Assembly (NCBI GenBank): GCA_963751335.1
Contig: CAVVUB010000008.1
Location: 558,001 to 622,000 of the forward strand
Source of the DNA: Bog-473 sp963751335
Lineage (GTDB): Bacteria > Actinomycetota > Acidimicrobiia > Acidimicrobiales > RAAP-2
Reading direction: 5' to 3'
Length of the DNA stretch: 64,000 nucleotides
Within the stretch, counting starts at the first letter, position 1. The number at the start of each line of letters is the position of its first letter. The notes below the pieces were generated by a model, which was not told the DNA's origin, made no database searches, and was given only the letters and a program-made list of their open reading frames with translations. Shown here piece after piece: positions 20,035 through 29,451 of this stretch. Position numbers and translations under genes: made by a program.

Positions 20035-20856
20035 TCAGCGCAACCGCCAGTCGATCCGTCCACCTTGGAACGACTGCTGGCCGCTCTCGATGTCGTCGTA
20101 GTCGGTCCCCAAGAGCACCAGGCTCGACATCTGGGCCAGGGCCTCGCGCCGGGCCACCTCGTGGGCCATCCAGACCGCACGGAGCGTCCCCTGGACGGCC
20201 ATCACCGGTGCGGAGGCGATGGCCCGGGCCACCCACATGGCCCGCTCGCGCAGCTCTTCGGCCGGGACCACCTCGGAGACGAGACCGAGCTGGTGGGCCC
20301 GGGCCGCCGACATCCGCTCGTGGGCGCCGAGCAGCGCGATCCGCAGCGTCTCGCCCAGGGGAAGCTTCTGCAGCAGGTGGAGCGACTCGAAGCCGGCCAC
20401 CATGCCGTACGTGACGTGGGGGTCGAAGAAGGTGGCGTGCTCTGCCGCGATCACGATGTCGGACTCGCCCAAGAGGTAGAGGGCGCCGCCGCACGCCATG
20501 CCGTTCACCGCGGCCACCACCGGCTTCCACAGGTCGTTCTGTTTCGGGTTGATGCGGCTCCCCGGATCGTTGTACTGGAACGGGGTGGCCACGAAGCCCG
20601 TGGGGTGCTGGCGCCTGCGCTCGGTCGGCTGCACGTCCTCGAGGTAGCCCTGCTCAATGCTCTCGTCCCGGTCGATTCCCGAGCAGAAGGCCTTGTCCCC
20701 GGCTCCGGTCAGGATGATCGCCCGCACCGCATCGTGGCCACGCAGGTCCCGCCACAGCTGCCCCAGCTCCTCCTGCATCTCCTGATTGAAGGCGTTGTGC
20801 ACCTCGGGGCGATCGAGCGTGACGACGGCGACGCCGTCGTCCTCCTCGTAGCGCAA
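20035..20856 (-). CDS. Enoyl-CoA hydratase/isomerase
   Basis: A complete crotonase-family protein of 273 residues. The oxyanion hole is built from KAFCSGIDRD and NGMACGGALYL, and the segment VTYGMVAGFES follows where catalytic residues lie in this group. The start used is a TTG at 20856 (MRYEEDDGVAVVTL). An alternative is a TTG at 20878 that would add METSFKT through a one-base shift (CTT-G-CGCTAC). The gene is convergent with the ABC importer operon across the 19975-20006 hairpin. Role in acyl-CoA metabolism is firm; substrate unknown. Confidence 0.88.
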   Translation of the reverse strand: MRYEEDDGVAVVTLDRPEVHNAFNQEMQEELGQLWRDLRGHDAVRAIILTGAGDKAFCSGIDRDESIEQGYLEDVQPTERRRQHPTGFVATPFQYNDPGSRINPKQNDLWKPVVAAVNGMACGGALYLLGESDIVIAAEHATFFDPHVTYGMVAGFESLHLLQKLPLGETLRIALLGAHERMSAARAHQLGLVSEVVPAEELRERAMWVARAIASAPVMAVQGTLRAVWMAHEVARREALAQMSSLVLLGTDYDDIESGQQSFQGGRIDWRLR

Positions 20857-20967
20857 GTGTCTTGAACGAAGTCTCCAACTCTCGCTGCCCCCTTGACGCA
20901 GCCTGCGCAGGCCTGATCCGCCTTCGGGGTCACACTAGCGAGAAGCCCCGAAGCCTTTGCGGGGGCG

Positions 20968-21651
20968 TCAACCGGCCGGTGGCAGGTCGTGCTGGAGGGT
21001 GACGCGGGAATCGTCGAAGCTGAGGAACTGACCCAGGGGTGCAGATTCGGGCAGGGGATCCTCGTAGCTCCATGCAATGTCGGCGACCACCTCGTCGCCG
21101 AGGCGGGCCGTCCAGTAGCCGGCCGTGCCCTTGTAGGGGCAGTAGGTCGTGGTCCTGCTGCGCTCGAGCACGTCCATGCGCACGTGGCGCGGGTGGACGT
21201 AGAGGCGCGGGTCCAGGGCCGTCTCGTAGACGGCGAGGGTGTCGGTGGTGTCGACCAGGGTCAGCCCTGACACCTGGACCCGAAGCCGCCGTTGGGAGCG
21301 CAGGCAGTCCACCCGGTGGTACGGGTTGCGCGGATGTCCGAACACCTGTTCGTCCTCCTCGAACCAGGCATCGACAGCCCCCCAGTCCACGCCGACATAG
21401 CCGGGGGCATCCGGCTTGGGGCCGGCCTGGGGACGCCGTGGACGTCGGACTCGGGGATGGCATAGGTCGGGGGTTGACCCTGGCGGTGGACGAGCAGCAC
21501 GCCCTCGCTGTCGACCACGGTGCGCCCGTCCTTGGTCGCCCGCACCCGCCGCCGGAAGGGTTCGATGTAGGCGACGTCGGTCGGGCAGGGCGGACGTGAA
21601 CCGTCCCGCCGGGTGCGCACTGAGAGGACCGCGGCCGGTGGTCAGGCTCAC
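20968..21651 (-). CDS. Tandem DUF427-domain protein (frameshifted)
   Basis: A protein of about 227 residues with two DUF427 units. The first (RVRATKDGRTVVDSEGVLLV, then PPTYAIPESDV) and the second (VSGLTLVDTTDTLAVYE, then TTYCPYKGTAGYW and AWSYEDPLPE) show the family's CPYKGTA block. The units are in different frames, joined near 21425 by a missing base. The GTG at 21651 overlaps the thioesterase stop (GTGA), but needs an extra shift; a GTG at 21620 (MRTRRDGSRPP) avoids it. DUF427 has no established reaction. Its place right after a DUF427-thioesterase gene links it to acyl-CoA handling. Confidence 0.8.
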   Translation of the reverse strand: MSLTTGRGPLSAHPAGRFTSALPDRRRLHRTLPAAGAGDQGRAHRGRQRGRAARPPPGSTPDLCHPRVRRPRRPQAGPKPDAPGYVGVDWGAVDAWFEEDEQVFGHPRNPYHRVDCLRSQRRLRVQVSGLTLVDTTDTLAVYETALDPRLYVHPRHVRMDVLERSRTTTYCPYKGTAGYWTARLGDEVVADIAWSYEDPLPESAPLGQFLSFDDSRVTLQHDLPPAG

Positions 21652-22829
21652 AGGGCGGTCCGTTCGTCACGGGACCGGTCGCCGTGGCCGAAGGGTCGCA
21701 CCATGGCGTCCACGCTAAACGAGGCGAGCAACTGACCCTCCTCGTCGTGCACGCGGCACTCGGCGTGGGTCATCCCGTCGCCGGCGAAGGTGGAGAGGTG
21801 GCGGTAGAGCATCCACCGGTCGGCCCGGACCTCGGCGTGCAGCGAGAGGTTGATGGCGTTGATGCCCATGGAGAGCGTGCGATGCGCCTGGTCCTGACCG
21901 AGGCCATCGTGCGGGCGCAGCGCGGCGGCGATCGGGATGTGCCCGGTGAACTGAGCGAGGAGGCCGGCGTGGATGGCCGGGTCCTGGGGCACCTGGCGGA
22001 AGCGCACCCAGCAGTCGATGAGGGGTGGTCCGAGCGGCGCGCCGGAGTCGTTGGTGTAGGCACCGTCCACGACCCGGAGATCGCGTCCGGTGACACCCAT
22101 GTCGTAGGGCGGACACTCGTAGGGCCCCGGAACGTCCGGCGCGTCGGCGGCATGACGCGCGATTGGGGGTGACATCGTGTCGAGGAGCAGCGTTCCCGCG
22201 GCACAGCAGCGACCGCCCTGGCTGCACCTGTGCGGACACGCCGGTGAACGTCCGGCCGGCGCTGAGCTCGGCCAGCTCGAAGTCGAGGGGTCGTCCGGCG
22301 TCGGCCCCTCGGAGGAACAGCATGTGCGCAGAGACGACACGACGACCCGGCGCGTGACGCATGGCGGCCACGATCGATCTGGCCCAACATCTGGCTGCCT
22401 TCGACCACCGGACGCCGCCCATCGGTCCGGGCCACGCCTTCCCAGGACAGATCCCCGGTCTGGCGCAGATCCAGCATGTCGATCAGGTGGGCGGCGTCAC
22501 CCCACGTGGGGAACGCCTTGACGGTCGTGTCCCGATCGTCTTCGCCCGCCGCCGCGTCGATGACTTCCACGCGGACCAGATCCGGATCGAAGGCCCGGTG
22601 ATCGTGGGACGCCCCGCGTTCGTCTGCCGGCTCGCTGAACATGGTCTCGCTGAACATGGTGAGGAGCGACGTCTCATCGCCGAGGCCGGCCAGGTCGATG
22701 TCCGCCATGCGGGAAGTAGAGCACGGCCGGCTCGCCGTCGCGGTCGTCGTACAGGCAGGCGTCGGATCGGGCCACGAGCTTCTCACCGAGCCACGCCTGG
22801 GCCCGGTAGGGGTAGCGCTGGACCGTCAC
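21648..22829 (-). CDS. Acyl-CoA thioesterase-like protein with DUF427-like N-terminus (frameshifts)
   Basis: After removal of extra bases near 22707 (TTCCCG-C-ATGGCG), 22380 and 22220 one protein of about 392 residues appears. Residues 1-45 (TVQRYPYRAQAWLGEKLVAR, then AVLYFP) resemble a DUF427 unit. The rest is a double-hotdog TesB-like thioesterase: SIVAAMRHAPGRRVVSAHML, GRTFTGVSAQV, and the second hotdog DGLGQDQAHRTLSMGINAIN with the tail SFSVDAMVRPFGHGD. The start is the GTG at 22829, which overlaps the SDR stop by four bases. A shorter thioesterase starting at the ATG at 22708 is the alternative, but no ribosome site precedes it. The DUF427-thioesterase fusion is therefore likely, not certain. 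Confidence 0.7.
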
Positions 22830-23619
22830 GGTCGTCGTGCCGTCAGGGTCAGAAACTCGGGGTGGCCGGGGACGAGGACGTCGTACGCGGCGCCACCGTG
22901 ACCGAGGGAAGGCTCAGGCTGCCGCCGTGGCGCACGAGGGTGTCCACCACCGTCACCAGCTCCTCGACCTCGATGAGGCTGTCGCTGAGGTACTTGCGGG
23001 CCATCCATTCGGTGCCGAACTGCACGGCGCGGTCAGGGTCCCAGTCGTCGGCGAACCCGGTCATGGAGTCACCCTCGCCTCCGGCGCAGTCCCCTACGAC
23101 CAAGCGAGTGAAGCCGATGCTCGGATGCTCCGCTCGGAACGCCTCCACGAGCTTGTCGAGCGCCGCCTTGCTGACGGCGTACGAGCCCAATCCGGGCCAC
23201 GGTGGTGTGAGCGATGCGCTCACCGACGAGAGGTAGACGGCGATGCCCTCGCTCTTGGCCAGATGGGGAAGGGCCGCCGTCGTGACCAGTGCCGCACCGA
23301 TCACGTTGGTGTCGAAGACGCGGCGCCAGGTGTCCACGTCGATGTCGGTCAGGCTGGCCAGCGGCCCGATGGCAGGCGTGTAGACGAGGGCGTCGATGCC
23401 GCCGAGCTGCCGGGCCGCCTCGGCCAGGGCCGTTGCGCAGGACTCCGGGTCGGTGACGTCGCAGGCCAGGGCGATCGCCCCTGGTCCCGCCTCTTTGGCC
23501 GCGGCTTCGAGCCGCTCGAGCCGGCGGGCCAGCAGGGCTGTCTGAGCCCCGCGTTTCGCCAACCCGACGCCGATGCAGCGTCCCAACCCGCTCGAAGCGC
23601 CAACGACGACTGTGCGCAC
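22826..23619 (-). CDS. Short-chain dehydrogenase/reductase
   Basis: A classical SDR of about 264 residues, an NAD(P)-dependent alcohol/ketone oxidoreductase. The nucleotide-binding glycine motif GASSGLG is at residues 7-13, the structural TNVIGAA block follows, and the catalytic pair is YAVSK with SSVS upstream. The GTG start at 23619 is preceded by GGGAGGGACC. In the uncorrected frame it stops at 22849. A one-base shift near 22900 gives the better tail YDVLVPGHPEFLTLTARRP ending at 22826, which overlaps the next start as GTGA. It heads a three-gene operon with the thioesterase and DUF427 protein. Confidence 0.85.
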
Positions 23620-23828
23620 TATCAGGTCCCTCCCATGCTGAGTTCGAAAGCGATGTTAGGCGGGATCTGCCAGTGCCATTCTCGTGGGACCGTGCTCCGG
23701 GGAGCCGTTGCGGACCGAGTTCGGCTCCGTCCCGGCCCCATCGGCGGGCCAATGCCCGCCCGGCCATGATGTCCGCACCGGTCAGCAGGCTGGACGTATT
23801 CTGAGCAACCACTGACCCCGGAGGATCT

Positions 23829-24374
23829 GTGCATCTACTACTCGGCAGCCTTACGCCCTCGTCCGTCAGCCTGGCGCTGCTCCTCGCCCGCCTGGTGCTC
23901 GGCGCGGTCTTCTTGGCCCATGGCATCAATCACATCATCGGGGGCGGAAAGATCGCAGGGACGGCCCGTTGGTTCGAGGGACTGGGCATGCGCCCGGGCA
24001 TCGTGCATGCCTGGTTCGCCAGCCTGACGGAGGTCGGGGCCGGTGCGCTGCTCGTCCTCGGGCTGTTGACGCCGTTTGCCGGTGCCGGCGTCGTCGGGGT
24101 CATGCTCGTGGCCTGGATCACCAACCACCGCAAGAACGGCTTCTTCATCTTTCGCCCCGGCGAGGGTTACGAGTACGTGATGACGCTCACCATGTTGGGG
24201 GTCGTCGTCGGCACCCTCGGCCCAGGGCAGTGGAGCATCGACGACAAGGTGCATGCCCTCAACGATCTGTGGGGTTGGCCCGGATTCTGGATTTCGCTGG
24301 GCGGGGGGGCGATCGGGGCCGGACTCCTGCTCGTGACGGCCTGGAGGCCACAGAAGAAGGTCGAGGCCGGCTAG
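23829..24374 (+). CDS. DoxX-family integral membrane protein
   Basis: A complete protein of 181 residues with four hydrophobic segments, around residues 13-35, 65-100, 112-132 and 150-170. The DoxX signature is visible as RLVLGAVFLAHGINHI near the start and SLTEVGAGALLVLGLLTPFAG in the second helix pair. DoxX proteins are quinone-linked or redox-related membrane proteins, and most members have no proven function. A long polar loop (NHRKNGFFIFRPGEGYEY) lies between helices. The GTG start follows GAGGATCT. It is transcribed toward the TetR gene and stands alone. Confidence 0.85.
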   Translation: MHLLLGSLTPSSVSLALLLARLVLGAVFLAHGINHIIGGGKIAGTARWFEGLGMRPGIVHAWFASLTEVGAGALLVLGLLTPFAGAGVVGVMLVAWITNHRKNGFFIFRPGEGYEYVMTLTMLGVVVGTLGPGQWSIDDKVHALNDLWGWPGFWISLGGGAIGAGLLLVTAWRPQKKVEAG

Positions 24375-24407
24375 GTCGCAGCTACGTCCGCTCCACCACC
24401 GGCGGGG

Positions 24408-25029
24408 TCACTGCGGCCGGCGTCCCTGGCGGACAGCGTCGCTGACCAGCCCGATGGCCCAGGTAAGCGGTCCGGACAGCCTGTTCGTGGTCCATCTGCC
24501 AGTCGGCCGTCAACCTCTCGTAGGCGCCCACGCTCCAGAGCACGTCGAGCACGGCGGCCACGCCGGCGGCGTCCTCGGCCGGCCAGTCGGCGGTCCATGC
24601 TTGGAGCGCGCTGTGCAGCGCGTCGCGCTGGCGCAGGTTGGCCTCCGTCAGTGTCGGGTCGAGCGGAGGTTTGGACGCAAAGGGAAACGACGAGACGTAG
24701 GAGAAGACGCGGGCGGCAACGTCCCCGACGTTCTCGAGCTGCATGCCGTCGAGATCGATGCCCGCCTCCCGTTCCATCCGGTGCATCACCGCATCACGCA
24801 AGCCCCGCTCGTTCGTGAAGTAACGGTAGACCGTGCGCTCGTTGACCCCCGCCTCCCCGGCCACGCCGCGGATGGTCACGGCGCCCCAATCGCGGACGGA
24901 TCGGTTGTGCATCAGCGCGCAGGCGGCGTCGATGATCCGCTCCCGGGTCTGGGCCGACCGAGCTCGGCGCACCGGGCTGTCGTAGTGCCGTGAGGTCTGG
25001 CTCCCGTCGGTCTCGGGCTCCGTGGTCAT
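24408..25029 (-). CDS. TetR-family transcriptional regulator (frameshift near end)
   Basis: A TetR regulator of about 206 residues. The HTH region reads AQTRERIIDAACALMHNR, then VTIRGVAGEAGVNERTVYRYF and the NERGLRDAVMHRM helix. The C-terminus in the main frame looks wrong; an extra G near 24460 (CGGACC-G-CTTACC) restores LTWAIGLVSDAVRQ, a common TetR ending, and moves the stop to 24408. The start is the ATG at 25029. It lies 66 bp downstream of the P450 gene on the same strand and probably controls it. Confidence 0.85.
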
Positions 25030-25095
25030 CCCCAACGTTCTCGCGACAACCGTGGCGTCAGCACCGGATGACCGTCGGAGGGTCTCTGGAGCGTG

Positions 25096-26295
25096 CTAGC
25101 CAATGCGGGCCGGCAACGTCTCGAAGCCGCGAACGGTCGACGTCGGCGAGAGCTTTGCGTTCTCCAGGTCGACCTCCCAGTCGGGGAAGCGAGAGAGGAT
25201 CTCGTCGAGCGCGATCGAGCCCTCGAGTCGGGCCAGCGCCGCACCCAGGCAGAGGTGAATGCCGTTGCCGAAGGTGATGTGTCGACCGTCGTTCCGAGTG
25301 ACGTCGAAGCGGTCTCCATCGGGGAACCGTCGGTCGTCCCGGTTGGCCGAACCGATGAGGAAGAGGAGCGCGCTGCCCGCCGGGACCTGCACACCGTGCA
25401 GGACGATGTCCTCCCGGGCGACACAGCGCCCGACGTGCGGTCCCGGCGGCTCGTAGCGGAGGATCTCCTCGATGGCGTTGGGGATGAGCGAGCGGTCCGC
25501 CACCAGCTGGGCCCGCTGGTCGGGGTGCTCGGAGAGGAGCTTGGCCGTCCAGCCGATGAGGCGGTTCGTTGTTTCGTTGCCCGCGCCGGCGACGACCTCG
25601 AGGTAGGTCAGGAGCTCCTGGCGGGTCAGCTTGCGCTCGGTGCCCGTCTCGTCGGTGAACTCGACGTTGAGCAGCTCGGTCATGATGTCGTCGGACGGGT
25701 GCGCGGCCCGCCACTCGATGTAGTCGCCGAACATCTCGCCGGTCACGAAGTTCTCGCGAACCTGCATCGGCTCGCCTTCCTTGGTCCGCAAGTTGTTGTC
25801 CACGTATTCGCGGACCGATTCCTGGTCCGACTCGGGGATGCCGAGCAACATCCCGATGACCTGCATGGGCATCTTGGACCCGAAATCGGTGATGAAGTCG
25901 AGCCGGTCGGCCCCGACGAACGGATCGAGGCTGCGGGCACAGAACTCCCGGATTTTCGGTTCGAGCTCCGCCACCCGGCGTGGGGAGAAGGCGCGGGAGA
26001 GCAGGCGCCGGTGGATGGTGTGGGTCGGCGGGTCTTCGAAGATCAGGATGCCTTTGGGCATCTCGATGTTCGCCTTGATGAGTTCGATGATGCCGCCCCG
26101 CCCCGAGATGAAGCTCTGGGCGTCGAGGAAGCCCTTCTCGACGTCCTCGAAGCGGCTCGCCGCGTAGAAGTCGTGGACGTCGTTGTAATAGAGCGGTGCC
26201 TCTTCCCGGAGCCGTCGGTACACCGGATACGGATTGGCGTTGATGTCGACGTCGTACGGGTCGTAGTAGACGTCGGTCGTGCTGGTGGTCACCAT
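25096..26295 (-). CDS. Cytochrome P450, paralogue 2
   Basis: A complete P450 of 399 residues. The I-helix motif is GAGNETT, the ExxR motif EEILR, and the haem loop FGNGIHLCLGAALAR. It resembles the P450 at 3850 over its full length (shared YYDPYD start, FISGRG, FEDPPTH, MLLGIP, HPSDD). The two probably arose by duplication and serve related substrates. The ATG at 26295 follows GGGGCCCGAG. The upstream region contains two opposed half-sites, CACGTCA and TGACATG, not spaced like the shared operator. Redox partners are not adjacent. Confidence 0.93.
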   Translation of the reverse strand: MVTTSTTDVYYDPYDVDINANPYPVYRRLREEAPLYYNDVHDFYAASRFEDVEKGFLDAQSFISGRGGIIELIKANIEMPKGILIFEDPPTHTIHRRLLSRAFSPRRVAELEPKIREFCARSLDPFVGADRLDFITDFGSKMPMQVIGMLLGIPESDQESVREYVDNNLRTKEGEPMQVRENFVTGEMFGDYIEWRAAHPSDDIMTELLNVEFTDETGTERKLTRQELLTYLEVVAGAGNETTNRLIGWTAKLLSEHPDQRAQLVADRSLIPNAIEEILRYEPPGPHVGRCVAREDIVLHGVQVPAGSALLFLIGSANRDDRRFPDGDRFDVTRNDGRHITFGNGIHLCLGAALARLEGSIALDEILSRFPDWEVDLENAKLSPTSTVRGFETLPARIG

Positions 26296-26444
26296 CTCGG
26301 GCCCCGATCTCTCAATTCACGTCAGAGTGTGACATGAAGTTCAAGACCGGTCAATCGGCCGGAGCCGGACGTCGAGCGCATCGGCTTTGCCATCGACGGC
26401 CTGTCCGTTCGCGCGGTCCGAGCTGAGCCCGAAGCGACGCCGTG

Positions 26445-27690
26445 TCAATCGAGGGCGTTGCGGGCAGCGATCCGACCCAGCCAGCGCGCCGAAGGCTTGA
26501 CCGTGCGGCGCGAAGGTGGTCCGGTCGACTGCGATCAGCCCGAAGGTTTTCGAGAAGCCCGAGATCCACTCGAAGTTGTCGAGCAGCGTCCAATGCAGGT
26601 AGCCGCGCACATCGACGCCGTCGTCGATGGCGTTGGCCAATCCTTCGAGGGCGCGGCGGGTGTAGACCAGACGCGCCTCGTCGTCGTCGGTGGCCATGCC
26701 GTTCTCAGTGACCAGCACCGGCACGCCGGCTTCTTCGGCCGCCAGGCGCACCGTGTGCTCCAGTGCCTCGGGGTAGACCTCCCAACCCGTTTGCATCGTC
26801 GGGACGCCGGCATCGGGTGGGAGCTGACCCTCGGGACCGATCATGCTGCGCGAGTAGGTCTGCACTCCGACAAAGTCGTCGTCGGCCGAAACGGCCAGCC
26901 AGTCCGTTTGCGCGATCCGGCGCACCTGGCGCCATCGCTCCTCACCTCCAGGAGCTGGCTGCATGTCGACCAGGGCCAGGGTCCAGCCCACTTTCACCGG
27001 TCCCGAGGCCGCCCGGATGGCCTGCGTCGCCAACCGATGGGCCCGGGCCATCGTTTCGAGATCGCCGGCGACAAGTCCCATCTGGTAGCGGGCCGGCCCG
27101 GTCGACACGGCCGCGTCGCTACCGGTTGGCCGCCGGGGGGCGTTCGGACCGGACGCGGCGTCGTTCGAACCCATGGCGAGGACGCCGGTGTTCATCGTAC
27201 ATCGCCATCAGGTTGGGTTCGTTGAGGGTGCAGGCCCACGACAGCAGGTCACCGAGGTACGCGGTCGGCGCGGTGCGGCGAATTCGCCGAAGCGTTCAGA
27301 CGCCTCGAGCGCGGACCATCCGCCGCGTGCGGCAAGCCAGCGGGGCAGGGTGAAGTGGTTGTAGGTCACCACCGGGGTGACGCCCTGGTCGAGACACGAG
27401 TGGATCATGCGCCGGTAGTGATCGAGCGCCGCCACGGAGAAGTAGCCGGGTTCGGGTTCGATGCGCGCCCACTCGAGAGAGAACCGGTACGCGTTCAGAC
27501 CCAGGTCGGCCAGCGTGGCCACGTCTTCTGGGTAGCGGTGGTAGTGGTCGCAGGCATCACCGGAGGGCTCGGCGAAGATGGATTCCTCGGCCCACTCGAG
27601 TGGCCAGATGTCGGCATTGACGTTGCCACCCTCGACCTGGTGACCCGCTGTGGCCGCGCCCCAGAGGAAACCTTTGGGGAACGGCGTCAT
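26445..27690 (-). CDS. Glycoside hydrolase family 1 (beta-glucosidase-like), frameshifts
   Basis: A GH1 (beta/alpha)8-barrel enzyme of about 414 residues, cleaving beta-glycosides with retention. The start FPKGFLWGAATAGHQVEG is diagnostic, the acid/base glutamate lies in CTLNEPNLMAMY, and the nucleophile glutamate in VLVTENGMA. The aglycone-side block GYLHWTLLDNFEW is present and the corrected end is RTVKPSARWLGRIAARNALD. Extra bases near 27280, 27195 and 26505 break the frame. The length is slightly short for GH1. A perfect 16-bp palindrome 28 bp upstream of the ATG is of the LacI-operator type. It is out of theme with the lipid genes around it. Confidence 0.88.
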
Positions 27691-27717
27691 GGCGTCGACG
27701 AGAGGAGGGCTCTCATA

Positions 27718-27733
27718 CTGCAAAGCTTTGCAG
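27718..27733. promoter_or_regulatory. Perfect 16-bp palindrome upstream of the GH1 gene
   Basis: CTGCAAAGCTTTGCAG is its own reverse complement. Its size and central GC step are like operators of LacI-family sugar regulators. It starts 28 bp before the beta-glucosidase ATG. No LacI-type gene lies in the window. Confidence 0.6.
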
Positions 27734-27791
27734 AGCTTCGTGATGTCGGACAACGCCAGAAACCGCCCAGGGAGACTCGCTGGAAAATATT

Positions 27792-27807
27792 TTGACGTTG
27801 AAGTATT
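27792..27807. promoter_or_regulatory. Inverted-repeat operator E, upstream of the acyl-CoA mutase
   Basis: TTGAC-GTTGAA-GTATT keeps the left arm of the TTGAC-N6-GTCAA pattern but has a weak right arm. It lies about 20 bp before the GTG start of the mutase gene, next to the GGAGG ribosome site. Confidence 0.4.
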
Positions 27808-27826
27808 CTGGAGGTCATGGCAGACC

Positions 27827-29449
27827 GTGGAACCTGGCAGTGAGGACTACGAGCGTTCGCCTCGGCGCGACACGCGCTTCGAGACGATGTCGGGCGTCCC
27901 GCTCGAGCCGGTCTACGGGCCGGACGGGGCGGAGCTTCCCGGGCAGTTCCCGTACACGCGGGGCCCCTACGCCTCCATGTACCGCTCACGGCTTTGGACC
28001 ATGCGCCAGTTCGCCGGCTTCGGGTCGGCAGCCGACACGAACGAGCGGTTCAAGGAATTGCTGCGGGCCGGCGGTGACGGGCTGTCGACGGCCTTCGACA
28101 TGCCCACGCTCCTCGGGTGTGACTCCGACGACCCCTTGGCCCGGGGCGAGGTGGGCCGGGCCGGGGTCGCGGTGGACACGCAGGCAGACATGGAGCGGCT
28201 CTTCGCCGACATCGATCTGGGGCGGGTCTCGACGTCGATGACCATCAACTCACCGGCCGCACCCCTCCTGGCCATGTACATCGGAGTGGCCGATCGCACG
28301 GGGGTCGAGCGGGCACGGCTGTCGGGCACGCTGCAGAACGACATTTTGAAGGAGTACCAGGCTCAGAAGGAGTACGTGTTCCCGCCGCGGCCATCGGTGC
28401 GCCTGGTGACCGACGTCATGCGCTTCTGCGCAGCGGAGATGCCCCGGTGGCATCCGGTCTCCATCTCGGGCTACCACATCCGGGAGGCCGGATCGACGGC
28501 GGCCCAGGAGCTGGCGTTCACGCTGGCCAACGGATTCGCCTACGTCGAGGCCGCCTTGGCGGCGGGGTATGGCGGTCGACGATTTCGCGCCGAGACTGAG
28601 CTTCTTCTTCAATGCGCACAGCGACTTCTTCGAAGAGATCGCCAAGTATCGTGCCGCCCGGCGCATTTGGGCCCTCTGGATGCGCGACCGCTATGGCGCT
28701 GCGCGACGGGCGCTCGACCCAGCTCCGCTTCCATACCCAGACGGCCGGCGTGTCGCTCACGGCGCAGCAGCCCGAGGTGAATCTGGTGCGCGTGGCCATC
28801 GAGGCGTTGGCCGGCGTGCTGGGCGGCACGCAGAGCCTGCACACGGACGCGTTCGACGAGGCGCTGGCACTGCCGACCGAGCACGCGGCGCGCCTGGCGC
28901 TGCGCACCCAGCAGGTGATCGCCGAGGAGTCGGGGGTCGTGCACGTGGCGGATCCACTCGGTGGATCGTGGTTCGTGGAGGAGCTCACCGACGAAATGCA
29001 GCGCCAGGCGGAGGAGATCTTCAGCCCATGTCGACGCCGCTGGGTCCGGCTCCATGCTCGAAGGCGTCTTCGCCTGCATCGACGACGGCTGGTTCACGTC
29101 CGAGATTGCGGACGCCGCCTACGCCTTCCAATCGAAGATCGCCCGCGGCGACTGGGTGCAGGTGGGGGTCAACGGCTACGTCGAGGACGACGGAGTGGCG
29201 CCCTCGACGCTGGTCATCGATCCGGGTGTCGAGGCGGAGCAGATCGAGCGCCTGGCTACGGTGAAGCAGGAGCGAGACGACGACGCGGTGCGGCGGGCGC
29301 TGTCCCGGCTCAGCACCGAAGCCGTCGATCCGGAGGTGAACCTCATGCCGGCGCTCATCGAGGCCGCTCGGAGCATGGTGACGGTCGGCGAGGCCATGGC
29401 TGCGCTCGAGTCGGTCTTCGGGACGTACGTGGAGCGCCAGGTCGCCTGA
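27827..29449 (+). CDS. Acyl-CoA mutase large subunit (methylmalonyl-/isobutyryl-CoA mutase type), frameshifts
   Basis: About 540 residues, the size of mutase large subunits that lack their own B12 domain (IcmA, HcmA, archaeal MCM alpha). Family blocks are LWTMRQFAGFGSAADTN, GDGLSTAFDMPTLLGCDSD, ISGYHIREAGSTAAQELAFT and FFFNAHSDFFEEIAKYRAAR. It would rearrange an acyl-CoA carbon skeleton with adenosylcobalamin carried by a separate small subunit, which is absent from the window. Extra bases lie near 28573, 28700 and 29030. The GTG at 27827 sits 11 bases after GGAGGT; an ATG at 27817 would need a frameshift. The substrate could be methylmalonyl-, isobutyryl- or 2-hydroxyisobutyryl-CoA. Confidence 0.85.
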
Positions 29450-29451
29450 GC

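Noticed and set aside
18640..20865. A frame of 741 codons starting with the binding protein and running across the enoyl-CoA hydratase
   Set aside because: Only the first 385 or so codons are the binding protein. The rest is antisense to a complete enoyl-CoA hydratase and contains the terminator hairpin.
26310..26335. CACGTCA and TGACATG half-sites upstream of the second P450
   Set aside because: The halves point away from each other and do not match the TTGAC-N6-GTCAA spacing, so I do not count it in the regulon.
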